DNA from: Cellulosimicrobium funkei
GTDB lineage: Bacteria > Actinomycetota > Actinomycetes > Actinomycetales > Cellulomonadaceae
Assembly: GCF_001019615.1 (NCBI RefSeq)
Contig: NZ_JNBQ01000001.1
Location: 496,001-560,000, forward strand
Reading direction: 5' to 3'
Length of the DNA stretch: 64,000 nt
Part shown: positions 26,199 to 33,816 of the stretch, piece by piece
Layout: each line of letters starts with the position of its first letter
Numbering within the stretch: position 1 is the stretch's first letter
Program-made: the position numbers and the translations under genes
The notes under the pieces: model-generated
Database searches by the model: none
What the model was told of the DNA's origin: nothing
Seen by the model: the letters and a program-made list of their open reading frames with translations, nothing else

Positions 26199-27325
26199 GG
26201 CTCGGCCGGGCGGGCGACGGCGGCACGTGGCTCCCGCCGTTCGTCGACGCGCACGTGCACCTCGGCCTCGTCGACCCCGTCGCGGTGCGGCGCGGTGGGA
26301 TCGCGGTCGTGCACGACCTCGGGTGGGTGCCCGACGTCGCGCGCACGTGGCCCGGCCGGCCCGGCTTCCCGGAGGTCGCGTTCGCGGGCGCGTTCCTCAC
26401 CGCGCCCGGCGGCTACCCGTCGGACCGGTCGTGGGCGCCGCCGGGGTCGGTCGAGGAGGTCGGCTCTCCCGAGGCGGCCGTCGCCGCCGTCGACCGCCAG
26501 GTCGCCGCAGGGGCGTCGTTCGTCAAGGTCGCCCTGCACTCCGACGCCGGTCCCGTGCCCGACGACGTCACGCTCGCCGCGCTCGTCGGCCACGCCCACG
26601 CGCAGGGCCGGGACGTCGTCGCGCACGTGGAGGGGAAGGGCATGGCGGCGCGCGCGTTCGAGGCCGGCGTCGACCGGCTCGCGCACGCCCCGTTCTCCGA
26701 GCGCCTGCCCGACGACCTGCTCGCCGCGATGGCCCACCCCCGCCCGTCGCCCCGCCAGCGCAACGAGCCGCGGCCTCTCGCCGAGCACGACCCTGCCCGC
26801 CGTCGAGCACGACTTGACGGTCGAAAAGGGCCGGATAACGACCCTCAGGTCGTGTTCGGCGGGTCGCGGGTGAGCTGGGTGAGCACGCTCGACGTCCACG
26901 GGTGGGGGAGCCCGACGGCCGAGCAGGACGTCGCGATCGACAACGTGCGGCGCTTCGTCGCGCTCGGCGGGACGGTCGTCTACGGCACCGACCTCGGCAA
27001 CGGGCCGCTCCCGCCCGGCGTGAACGCCCGCGAGCTGCGGGCGCTCGCGGCCGCCGGCCTCGACGCGCGAGCGCTGGTCGGGGCCCTCACGCACGACGCC
27101 GCGGCCGAGCGCTGCGTCTCCGCGCGAGTGCTGCGTCCCGGGACGCAGCACTCGAGCACGGACGCAGCGCTCGCGACCTGGATCCCCGGCGACCCGCCCG
27201 AGCTCGACGACCTCGACGCCGTCGCCACGTGGCTCGCGCGCGCCGTCGTCGTCCGGCGCGACCCTGCCCGCGGCCCCGTACACGGCCTCGCCCACGACCC
27301 CGCCCCGCCGGAAGGACGACCATGA
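26195..27325 (+). CDS. Metal-dependent hydrolase (amidohydrolase fold), candidate formylkynurenine formamidase, carrying two in-frame palindromic inserts
   Basis: 376 residues from GTG 26195, overlapping kynA's stop. A metal-binding motif near the start ([12 protein letters not shown]), the strand [49 protein letters not shown] and the late Asp in [10 protein letters not shown] fit a TIM-barrel amidohydrolase. Position between kynA and kynU, with no kynB here, suggests it deformylates N-formylkynurenine; this is inference. Two stretches look foreign: about 29 residues ([20 protein letters not shown], then NDPQVVFGG) encoded by repeat copy A3 at 26779-26865, and 22 residues ([20 protein letters not shown] and on) encoded by a 66-bp palindrome at 27107-27172. 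Both keep the frame. Its stop overlaps kynU's ATG. Confidence 0.8.
   Translation: MRLGRAGDGGTWLPPFVDAHVHLGLVDPVAVRRGGIAVVHDLGWVPDVARTWPGRPGFPEVAFAGAFLTAPGGYPSDRSWAPPGSVEEVGSPEAAVAAVDRQVAAGASFVKVALHSDAGPVPDDVTLAALVGHAHAQGRDVVAHVEGKGMAARAFEAGVDRLAHAPFSERLPDDLLAAMAHPRPSPRQRNEPRPLAEHDPARRRARLDGRKGPDNDPQVVFGGSRVSWVSTLDVHGWGSPTAEQDVAIDNVRRFVALGGTVVYGTDLGNGPLPPGVNARELRALAAAGLDARALVGALTHDAAAERCVSARVLRPGTQHSSTDAALATWIPGDPPELDDLDAVATWLARAVVVRRDPARGPVHGLAHDPAPPEGRP
26779..26865 (+). repeat. Dispersed palindromic repeat family A, copy 3, inside a coding sequence
   Basis: The core runs from CCGCCGTCGAGCACGAC (26797-26813) to GTCGTGTTCGGCGGG (26849-26863), preceded by GCCGAGCACGACCCTGCC as in copy 4. It aligns base for base in length with the reverse complement of copy 1 (about 67 bp core). 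The 87 bp are 29 codons and stay open in the hydrolase frame. Confidence 0.75.
27107..27172 (+). repeat. 66-bp imperfect palindrome inside the hydrolase gene
   Basis: Outer arms GAGCGCTGCGTC (27107-27118) and GACGCAGCGCTC (27161-27172) enclose a perfect 26-bp inner palindrome (27127-27152) with half-site AGTGCTGCGTCCC. The length is 22 codons and the frame stays open. The sequence is unrelated to family A. Confidence 0.75.
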
Positions 27326-28599
27326 CCGAGGACCACGCCGCCCGTTCCGCCGCGCTCGACGCCGCCGACCCGCTCGCGCGGTTCCGCGACGCGTTCGTCG
27401 ACTCGGACGAGGTGACGGCGTACCTCGACGGGAACTCGCTCGGTCGGCCCACGCGCGCGTCGGCCGAGCGGCTCGCGCGGTTCGCGACGGAGCGCTGGGG
27501 CGCGCGGCTCATCCGCGGCTGGGACGAGGAGTGGTACGACCTCCCGCTGACGCTCGGCGACCGGATCGGCGCGGTGACGCTCGGCGCGGCGCCCGGGCAG
27601 ACGTTCGTCGGCGACTCGACGACGGTGATCCTCTACAAGCTCGTGCGCGCCGCGCTCTCGGCGCCGCAGGTCTCGGGCCGTGACGAGATCGTGCTCGACG
27701 CCGGGAACTTCCCGACCGACCGCTACGTGCTGGAGGGCGTCGCGCGCGAGCACGGCGCGACGCTGCGCTGGATCACGCCGGACCACGACGCCGGGGTCAC
27801 GCCCGAGCAGGTCGCCGCGGTGCTCTCCGACCGCACCGCGCTCGTGCTGCTGAGCCATGTCGCGTACCGGTCGGGGTACGTGAGCGACACCGCCGCCATC
27901 ACGACGCTCGCGCACGACGCCGGGGCGCTCGTCCTGTGGGACCTGTGCCACTCCGCGGGCGCGGTCCCGGTCGAGCTCGACGCGTGGGGCGTCGACCTCG
28001 CGGCGGGCTGCACGTACAAGTACCTCAACGGGGGTCCCGGCGCGCCGGCGTTCGGCTACGTGCGCGCCGACCTCCAGGGCGCGCTCACGCAGCCGATCCA
28101 GGGCTGGATGGGGAGCGCGGCGCCGTTCGAGATGGGCCCGGCGTACGCGCCGCACGACGGCGTCCGGCGCTTCCTCTCGGGGACGCCCGCGATCGTCGGG
28201 ATGCTCGCGATGCAGGACATGCTCGACCTCGTCGACGCCGCCGGGATGCCGGCGGTCCGCGCGAAGTCCGTCGCGCTCACCGAGCACGCGACCGCCCTCG
28301 TGGACGACCTCCTGCTCCCGCTCGGCGCGCGGTACGCGTCGCCGCGCGACCCGGACCGCCGGGGGAGCCACGTCACCGTCGACCACGACGCGTTCGAGGC
28401 GACGCTCCCGCTCCTGTGGGAGCGCGGCGTCATCCCCGACTTCCGTCGCCCGGACGGTCTGCGCCTCGGCCTGTCCCCGCTCTCCACGAGCTTCGAGGAG
28501 GTGCGGGTCGGCGTCGAGGCGGTCCGCGACGCGCTGCTCGAGGTGCTCGGCGCCCGGGCGACCACGGGCGCGTCGGCGGGCGCGGACGGCACCGCGTGA
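27322..28599 (+). CDS. kynU: Kynureninase
   Basis: 425 residues from ATG 27322, with GGAAGGACGACC upstream and a 4-bp overlap with the previous stop. PLP-dependent fold type I: YLDGNSLGRPTRAS, 'VGDSTTVILYKLVRAAL', FPTDRYVLEG, 'SHVAYRSGYVSD', LWDLCHSAGAVPVELDAWGVD (Asp/His to PLP), and AGCTYKYLNGGPGAP with Schiff-base lysine K233. It cleaves L-kynurenine to anthranilate and alanine. With kynA and the hydrolase this gives tryptophan to anthranilate; no genes for further anthranilate breakdown are adjacent. Its stop overlaps the regulator's GTG. Confidence 0.95.
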   Translation: MTEDHAARSAALDAADPLARFRDAFVDSDEVTAYLDGNSLGRPTRASAERLARFATERWGARLIRGWDEEWYDLPLTLGDRIGAVTLGAAPGQTFVGDSTTVILYKLVRAALSAPQVSGRDEIVLDAGNFPTDRYVLEGVAREHGATLRWITPDHDAGVTPEQVAAVLSDRTALVLLSHVAYRSGYVSDTAAITTLAHDAGALVLWDLCHSAGAVPVELDAWGVDLAAGCTYKYLNGGPGAPAFGYVRADLQGALTQPIQGWMGSAAPFEMGPAYAPHDGVRRFLSGTPAIVGMLAMQDMLDLVDAAGMPAVRAKSVALTEHATALVDDLLLPLGARYASPRDPDRRGSHVTVDHDAFEATLPLLWERGVIPDFRRPDGLRLGLSPLSTSFEEVRVGVEAVRDALLEVLGARATTGASAGADGTA

Positions 28600-29456
28600 T
28601 CCTCGACGACCTCGACTCCCGGCCCGGGAGCACGACGTCGCTGCTGCGCACCGTCGTCGGGCTGTACCTGCGCGACGTCGGCGGGGTGGTCGCGGTAGCC
28701 GACCTCGTCGAGCTGCTGGGCGCGCTCGACGTCCCGCCCGTCGGCGCGCGCGGCGCGGTCTCGCGGGCGAAGGCCAGGGGGCTGCTCGCCCCGGAGACCG
28801 TCGACGGCCGGGCCGGCTACCGGCTCGCGCCTGGCGCCGGCCGGATGCTGGAGCAGGGTGACCGGCGGATCTTCGCCTACCGCCAGCAGGGCGAGGACGA
28901 CCCGTGGTGCCTCGTGTCGTACTCGCTGCCGGAGGAGCGGCGCGCCGCGCGCCACCAGCTCCGGCGGCACCTCGCGTGGATCGGCGCGGGAACCGTCGCG
29001 GACGGGCTGTGGATCGCGCCGGGCCACCTCGTGGACGAGGTCGAGGAGATCCTCCTGGCGCTGGAGGTCCGCGACGCCGCGACGGTGTTCCTCGCGGGGG
29101 CGCCGCGCGTCGCGGGGTCGTTCGCGGACGCGGCGGCGCGGTGGTGGGACCTCGACCGGGTCGCGGCGCTGCACCGCGCGTTCCTCGCGCGGCACGGTGC
29201 CTCCCGTGCAGGTCGTGGCTCGGTGCCCGACGGCGGCCCGCCCGTCACGGAGGACGGCCCGCCGCGCGCCGCGTTCGCCCGGTGGGTACGCGCCGTCGAC
29301 GACTGGCGGCCGATCCCGTACGCGGACCCGGGCCTGCCTCCTTCGGCGCTGCCCGCCGACTGGCCCGGCACGTCGAGCATCGCCCGGTTCGGCGACCTCC
29401 GGGCGGTCCTCGCGGCAGGCGCGCGCGAACACGTCCGCGCCGTCACGGGCCGCTGA
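28596..29456 (+). CDS. PaaX-family transcriptional regulator
   Basis: 286 residues from GTG 28596, overlapping kynU. The N-terminal winged helix (STTSLLRTVVGLYLRDVGG, VPPVGARGAVSRAKARGLLAPETVDGRAGYRL) and the PaaX-specific segments WCLVSYSLPEERRAARHQLR, HLAWIGAGTVADGLWIAPG and a C-terminal WRPIPYADPGLPPSALPADWPG define the family. PaaX proteins repress aromatic catabolic genes and are released by a CoA thioester. As the last gene of the kyn operon it probably controls the operon, perhaps through the dyad at 25302. No separate promoter is evident. Confidence 0.88.
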   Translation: MILDDLDSRPGSTTSLLRTVVGLYLRDVGGVVAVADLVELLGALDVPPVGARGAVSRAKARGLLAPETVDGRAGYRLAPGAGRMLEQGDRRIFAYRQQGEDDPWCLVSYSLPEERRAARHQLRRHLAWIGAGTVADGLWIAPGHLVDEVEEILLALEVRDAATVFLAGAPRVAGSFADAAARWWDLDRVAALHRAFLARHGASRAGRGSVPDGGPPVTEDGPPRAAFARWVRAVDDWRPIPYADPGLPPSALPADWPGTSSIARFGDLRAVLAAGAREHVRAVTGR

Positions 29457-29533
29457 CCAGGGCAGAAGGCCGGAGCGTCGTGCTCCGCGGGTGGACCCGA
29501 TCCGGAAATCGCCGACAGTTGCGGAGGCATCGG

Positions 29534-29617
29534 CCACCACGCGTGGTGGGGTTGCTCACACCGGTGTGACTTCACCCGGGTCTCAGACCTGGACGAGCGT
29601 CCAAGTCTGCCTACGGT
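29534..29617 (+). promoter_or_regulatory. Cluster of two palindromes and a stem upstream of the sortase substrate gene
   Basis: A 16-bp perfect palindrome CCACCACGCGTGGTGG (29534-29549) is followed 6 bp later by the 14-bp TCACACCGGTGTGA (29556-29569). Next come 11-bp arms (29584-29594 with 29599-29609, one mismatch). CTGGAC (29589-29594) and TACGGT (29612-29617), 17 bp apart, could be the promoter for ATG 29672, so the palindromes would lie just upstream of -35 as operators. Confidence 0.5.
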
Positions 29618-29671
29618 GGTCGGGACGGGTCGTCCGACCCCGTCGCCCGCGACACCGAGACCCAGGTAGTG

Positions 29672-31354
29672 ATGACCCGCTCGACCCTGACACCTGAACA
29701 GCAGACCCCCTCGACCCCCCGCCGCTCTCGCCGACGCCCGGCCGCCGCGCTCCTCTCCGTCGGCCTCCTCGCTGGTGCGGGTCTCGTCGTCCCCGCGACG
29801 AGCGCCACGGCCGCCGACGCGGTCAACCCGTTCGACCTGGCCGGTGGCTTCAGCGTCTACGCACGCGAGGACGCCCGCCTCGACAACCACGAGACGGAGG
29901 GGTCCGTCGCCGTCGGTGGCGAGCTGAGCGTCCGGGCCGAGGGCGGCATGTACGCGATCGTCCACCAGGTGGCCGGGACCGCCGACTACACGATCCCGAC
30001 CGTCGACGGCGACCCGACCCGTCTGCTCGTCGGGTCCTACGCGCCGACGTCCGGGCTGGCGCAGATCACGAACGCCGGGGTCCCGGCCGACAGCGGCGCC
30101 GAGCTCGAGGGCTACCTCAAGGTCGTCGGTGACGACCCCGCGTTCGACACCTACCAGCGCGGCGACTGGGTGCGGTACCGCACCGAGGTCGACGAGGCCC
30201 CGTCGATCGATGCGACCAACCAGAAGTGGCCCGACGGCGCGACGACCGTGGCGACCCAGCGCGACTCCGTCGCCGCGTACGTGGAGGCGGGCGCCACGGA
30301 GACGGCCGAGGTGCGCCAGTGCCTCGCGGACCTGGTTCCTAGCGGCTCGGCCCACGTGCTCTCGGTGGCCGAGGACGTCGGCGACCGCGTCGTGCTCTCG
30401 GCGCTCGAGCCCGGGCGCCCGAACGTCGTCGACTACGCCACCATCGCGGACGCGTACACGGTGCAGTTCGCGGACGGCGTGCTCCCGTCGGCCGACACCC
30501 CGCTGGTCGTCTCCGTCCCCGCGGGGACGACCGACCTGCGCGGCTCGGTGTTCGGCGCCGAGGGTGCGGCGGCCCGCTCCGTCCTGTGGGACCTCTCGCA
30601 GCTCGAGGGCCCGGTCACCCTCGGCACCGGCGGGACGCGTCTCGACGGGTCGGTCTACGCGCCGACCGCGGACCTGACGGTCGAGGCGGCCCCGCTCGAC
30701 GGCCAGGTCGTCGCGCAGAACCTCACGCTGCTCGGCGGCGAGGCGCACGCCTATCTCTTCGCCGGCTCGATCCCGTGCGCCACCGAGCCCGTCGTGGAGA
30801 CCGGCAGCCTCACGGTCACCAAGCGCGTCGCGGGTGACGCCGCCTCCACCGTTCCGGCGGGGACGACCTTCACCGTCGCGTACGACGCCGACGGGTCGAC
30901 GGGCGAGCTCACCGTGCCCGTGGGTGGCTCCGCGACCGTCGCCGACCTCCCGCTCGGCACCGAGGTCGTGCTGTCCGAGCCGGGTCTCCCCGCCGTGGAC
31001 GGGGTCGAGTGGGGCGAGCCGACGTGGCAGGTCGACGGCGCCGCCGTCGAGCCGGGCGACGACGGGACCGTGCGCGTCGAGATCGGCACCACGGCGGACG
31101 TCGCGGTGGTGCTGACCAACACGGCGGACACGCCGGTCGAGCCGACGCCCACGCCTTCGACCCCCACCCCGACCGAGCCCACGCCCCCGACCGTGCCGGT
31201 CACGCCCGACGCGCCGACGCCGCCTGCCGCCGACGGCGGCTCCGACGGCCTGGCCACGACCGGCGTGCAGGCCTGGGGCGTCGCGCTCGCGGCGACCGTG
31301 CTGGTCGTGCTCGGCGTCACGGTCCTCGTCCTGCGCCGCCGCCAGGACGCCTGA
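29672..31354 (+). CDS. Sortase-anchored surface protein, choice-of-anchor A domain plus DUF5979-like domain
   Basis: 560 residues. ATG 29672 is preferred over the GTG just before it because CAGG lies 5 nt upstream. A signal peptide spans about residues 1-48. Residues 50-365 match a choice-of-anchor A domain (VNPFDLAGGFSVYAREDARL, ETEGSVAVGGELSV, RLDGSVYAPTADLTVEAAPLDGQVVAQNL). Residues about 370-485 resemble DUF5979/prealbumin-like domains (GSLTVTKRVAGD, GTTFTVAYD). A Pro/Thr-rich wall-spanning stretch, the sorting signal GLATTG, a membrane helix and RRRQ tail complete it. LAxTG signals are typical of actinobacterial class E sortases. I infer a cell-wall adhesin-like or matrix protein; no sortase gene is nearby. 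Confidence 0.87.
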   Translation: MTRSTLTPEQQTPSTPRRSRRRPAAALLSVGLLAGAGLVVPATSATAADAVNPFDLAGGFSVYAREDARLDNHETEGSVAVGGELSVRAEGGMYAIVHQVAGTADYTIPTVDGDPTRLLVGSYAPTSGLAQITNAGVPADSGAELEGYLKVVGDDPAFDTYQRGDWVRYRTEVDEAPSIDATNQKWPDGATTVATQRDSVAAYVEAGATETAEVRQCLADLVPSGSAHVLSVAEDVGDRVVLSALEPGRPNVVDYATIADAYTVQFADGVLPSADTPLVVSVPAGTTDLRGSVFGAEGAAARSVLWDLSQLEGPVTLGTGGTRLDGSVYAPTADLTVEAAPLDGQVVAQNLTLLGGEAHAYLFAGSIPCATEPVVETGSLTVTKRVAGDAASTVPAGTTFTVAYDADGSTGELTVPVGGSATVADLPLGTEVVLSEPGLPAVDGVEWGEPTWQVDGAAVEPGDDGTVRVEIGTTADVAVVLTNTADTPVEPTPTPSTPTPTEPTPPTVPVTPDAPTPPAADGGSDGLATTGVQAWGVALAATVLVVLGVTVLVLRRRQDA

Positions 31355-31372
31355 CCCGCGACCTCGCACGCC

Positions 31373-31408
31373 CGACGCCGCGTCCCCGATCTCGGGGGCG
31401 CGGCGTCG
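31373..31408 (+). terminator. Hairpin terminator after the sortase substrate gene
   Basis: A 17-bp stem with one G-U pair (31373-31389 with 31392-31408) begins 19 nt after the stop codon. The tip must open slightly to form a loop. It is followed by about 170 bp of promoter region for the phosphatase gene. Confidence 0.7.
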
Positions 31409-31582
31409 TCGTGTTCGGGCGCGCCCTGGACGGCCACCTGCGCGCCGTCGGGAGTTCACCGGGCGGACGGGTGCCCGCCACCCCGGCTCCGTACGGTGAC
31501 AGCGCTTCCCACCACGGGTCCGGCGCCGCCACGGTGGTCCGACGGTCGTCGCCGCGCGGACCCCTGACCTGCGAAGGAACCC

Positions 31583-33745
31583 ATGAACCCGCACGCCTCC
31601 CGGCCGCCCGGCGCGCTCGCGCGCGCGGCGGCGTCGGCGCTCGCCGTCTCGCTCGTCGGCACGGTGCTCGTCGCCGCGACCGCGACCTCGACGGCCGCCG
31701 CCGACGAGTCCCTGCTCTCGACGTCCGGCACGACCTGGCGCTACCTCGACGACAACACGAACCCGGCCGGTACCTCGGCCGGCACTGCGGCGGACCAGCG
31801 CGCGTGGACGACCACCGCGTTCGACGACTCCGCGTGGAAGACCGCGACCGGTGCGTTCGGCGCCAAGCGCGGTGCCGCGACGGGGATCGGCGCCGCGTTC
31901 CCCATCACCACGCTCCTCACCCAGTACATCGAGGGCACGACGACGGACGTGCCCACGTTCTTCTTCCGCACCGACGTGGAGCTCACCGCGGCGGACCTCG
32001 ACGGCGTCCCCGCGTTCGAGGGCGAGATCGTCTACGACGACGCCGCGATCGTCTACGTGAACGGCGAGGAGGTCGTGCGCCTGGGCGACGACGGCCGCGA
32101 GATCACCGAGAACCTCCAGTACCACGGCAACGGCCGCACGGACCCGGTGACGGGCACGTTCGTCATCCCCTCCGACGCGTTCGCGCCGGGCGAGAACACG
32201 ATCTCGGTCGCGCTCTACCAGGACGCGCCGACGAGCTCGGACATCTACCTCGACGTGCGCTCGCTCGTCCCGACGCACGGCGAGGTGCGCGACGTCGCCC
32301 TCAACGTCGGCGCGGACGAGACGCAGGCCAACGTCGCGTGGTTCTCGACCCTCCCCGGCGCGGGCGAGGTGCAGTGGACCCGTGCCGACGCAGCGGGCGG
32401 CGAGGTCGACTGGCAGGCGGCCGCGACCTCGTCGTCCCGGGACGGCACGGCCGCGGACGGCTCGACCTACCACCACGCCACGATCACCGGCCTCGAGGAG
32501 GACTCGGCCTACGCGTACCGCGTCGGCAGCGCGAGCACCGGCTGGTCCGCGCCGACGACGTTCACCACGGGCACGTTCGGCGACGAGTTCAGCGCGCTGT
32601 TCATCGGCGACGCGCAGATCGGCGCGAGCGGCAACGCGACGAACGACGCCACACGGTGGGCCGCCAACCTCGACACGATGACCGCGCGGCACCCGGACAC
32701 CGCGTTCCTCATCTCCGCGGGCGACCAGGTGGAGAACGCGGGGAGCACCGCGCAGTACGCCGGGTTCCTCGCGCCGCGCCAGATGCGCGAGCTGCGCTTC
32801 GCCGTCCAGGACGGCAACCACGACACCGCGTCGGCGCTCTACGACCAGCACTACGCGATGCCGAACCTCTCGACCGAGCAGCGCCGCGACTACTGGTACG
32901 CGTACAACAACGTGCTCGTCGTCGCGATCGACTCGAACGACTCCGACCCGGCCGAGATCGCCGGCCACGAGGCCTTCCTGCGCGACGTCATCGGCACGCA
33001 CGGTGACGCGTACGACTGGGTCGTCGTGACGTTCCACCACTCGCTCTACAGCCAGGCGTTCCACTCGCGCGACACCGACGTGGTGCGCATGCGCGAGGCG
33101 CTGTCGCCCGTCTTCAGCGACCTGGGCGTCGACCTCGTCCTCGCGGGCCACGACCACATCTACACGCGGTCGTACCTCATGGAGGGCGCGACGCCCGTCG
33201 TCCCGGCCGAGGCGCCGGCCGAGGGCGACGTGCTCACCCCGGACGAGGACCAGGTCCTCTACCTCACGGGCAACTCGTCGTCGGGGTCGAAGTTCTACGA
33301 CTTCGACGGCGCCAAGCCGTGGACGGCGCGCTGGGAGCAGTCGCGCGAGGCCAGCTACTCCGACCTGGACGTCACGCCCACGTCCCTGACCGTCACCACC
33401 TACGCGACCGGGTCGCAGCGCGTCGTCGACCGGGTGACGCTCCAGCGCGAGGACGCGGCGGGCCCCGCGCTCGACGCCGAGACCAGCGCGCGCTGCCTCG
33501 CCGGCACGGCGTACGTCGCGGTCCGCGCGACGAACACGGGCGACGTGCCCGCCGACGTCACGCTCGCGACGCCGTTCGGCACGCGGACGTTCGCGGCGGT
33601 CGCGCCGGGCAAGGCCGCGTACCAGTCGTTCTCGACGCGGTCCGTCGCGGCCGAGGCGGGATCCGTCACCGTGAGGGGCGCGCTGCCCGACGGCGGAGCC
33701 TCCTCCGCGCAGGACGTGGCCTACCCGGCGGTCACCTGCGGCTGA
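31583..33745 (+). CDS. Secreted purple acid phosphatase-like metallophosphoesterase
   Basis: 720 residues from ATG 31583, with GAAGGAA 6 nt upstream and a signal peptide ending near residue 40. An N-terminal beta-sandwich of about 170 residues resembles the discoidin/DUF-type modules of such enzymes. A fibronectin-like domain follows (RDVALNVGADETQANVAWF, SAYAYRVG). The metallophosphoesterase core has the full metal set: FIGDAQIG, SAGDQVEN, QDGNHD, VTFHHSLYS and AGHDHIYTRSY. The enzyme should hydrolyse phosphate monoesters outside the cell. The last 90 residues (from about 628) are the ARCL...TCG module also present on the GH43 enzyme and the M28 peptidase. Confidence 0.88.
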   Translation: MNPHASRPPGALARAAASALAVSLVGTVLVAATATSTAAADESLLSTSGTTWRYLDDNTNPAGTSAGTAADQRAWTTTAFDDSAWKTATGAFGAKRGAATGIGAAFPITTLLTQYIEGTTTDVPTFFFRTDVELTAADLDGVPAFEGEIVYDDAAIVYVNGEEVVRLGDDGREITENLQYHGNGRTDPVTGTFVIPSDAFAPGENTISVALYQDAPTSSDIYLDVRSLVPTHGEVRDVALNVGADETQANVAWFSTLPGAGEVQWTRADAAGGEVDWQAAATSSSRDGTAADGSTYHHATITGLEEDSAYAYRVGSASTGWSAPTTFTTGTFGDEFSALFIGDAQIGASGNATNDATRWAANLDTMTARHPDTAFLISAGDQVENAGSTAQYAGFLAPRQMRELRFAVQDGNHDTASALYDQHYAMPNLSTEQRRDYWYAYNNVLVVAIDSNDSDPAEIAGHEAFLRDVIGTHGDAYDWVVVTFHHSLYSQAFHSRDTDVVRMREALSPVFSDLGVDLVLAGHDHIYTRSYLMEGATPVVPAEAPAEGDVLTPDEDQVLYLTGNSSSGSKFYDFDGAKPWTARWEQSREASYSDLDVTPTSLTVTTYATGSQRVVDRVTLQREDAAGPALDAETSARCLAGTAYVAVRATNTGDVPADVTLATPFGTRTFAAVAPGKAAYQSFSTRSVAAEAGSVTVRGALPDGGASSAQDVAYPAVTCG

Positions 33746-33753
33746 ACCTCCCT

Positions 33754-33813
33754 GCCGAACCCGGGGTCGTTCCCCAGCGCACGCTCGCGCTGGGGAACGA
33801 CCCCGGGTTCGGC
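33754..33813. terminator. Long bidirectional hairpin between convergent genes (family B, copy 2)
   Basis: A perfect 27-bp stem (33754-33780 with 33787-33813) with a 6-nt loop. The outer 14 bp, GCCGAACCCGGGGT, equal those of the hairpin at 22039, while the inner half differs. It fills the gap between the phosphatase stop and the convergent glycohydrolase stop. Confidence 0.8.
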
Positions 33814-33816
33814 GTC

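Noticed and set aside
26779-27172. The hydrolase gene as a pseudogene broken by repeats
   Set aside because: Both inserts are multiples of three and the frame, metal motifs and overlaps with kynA and kynU are intact.
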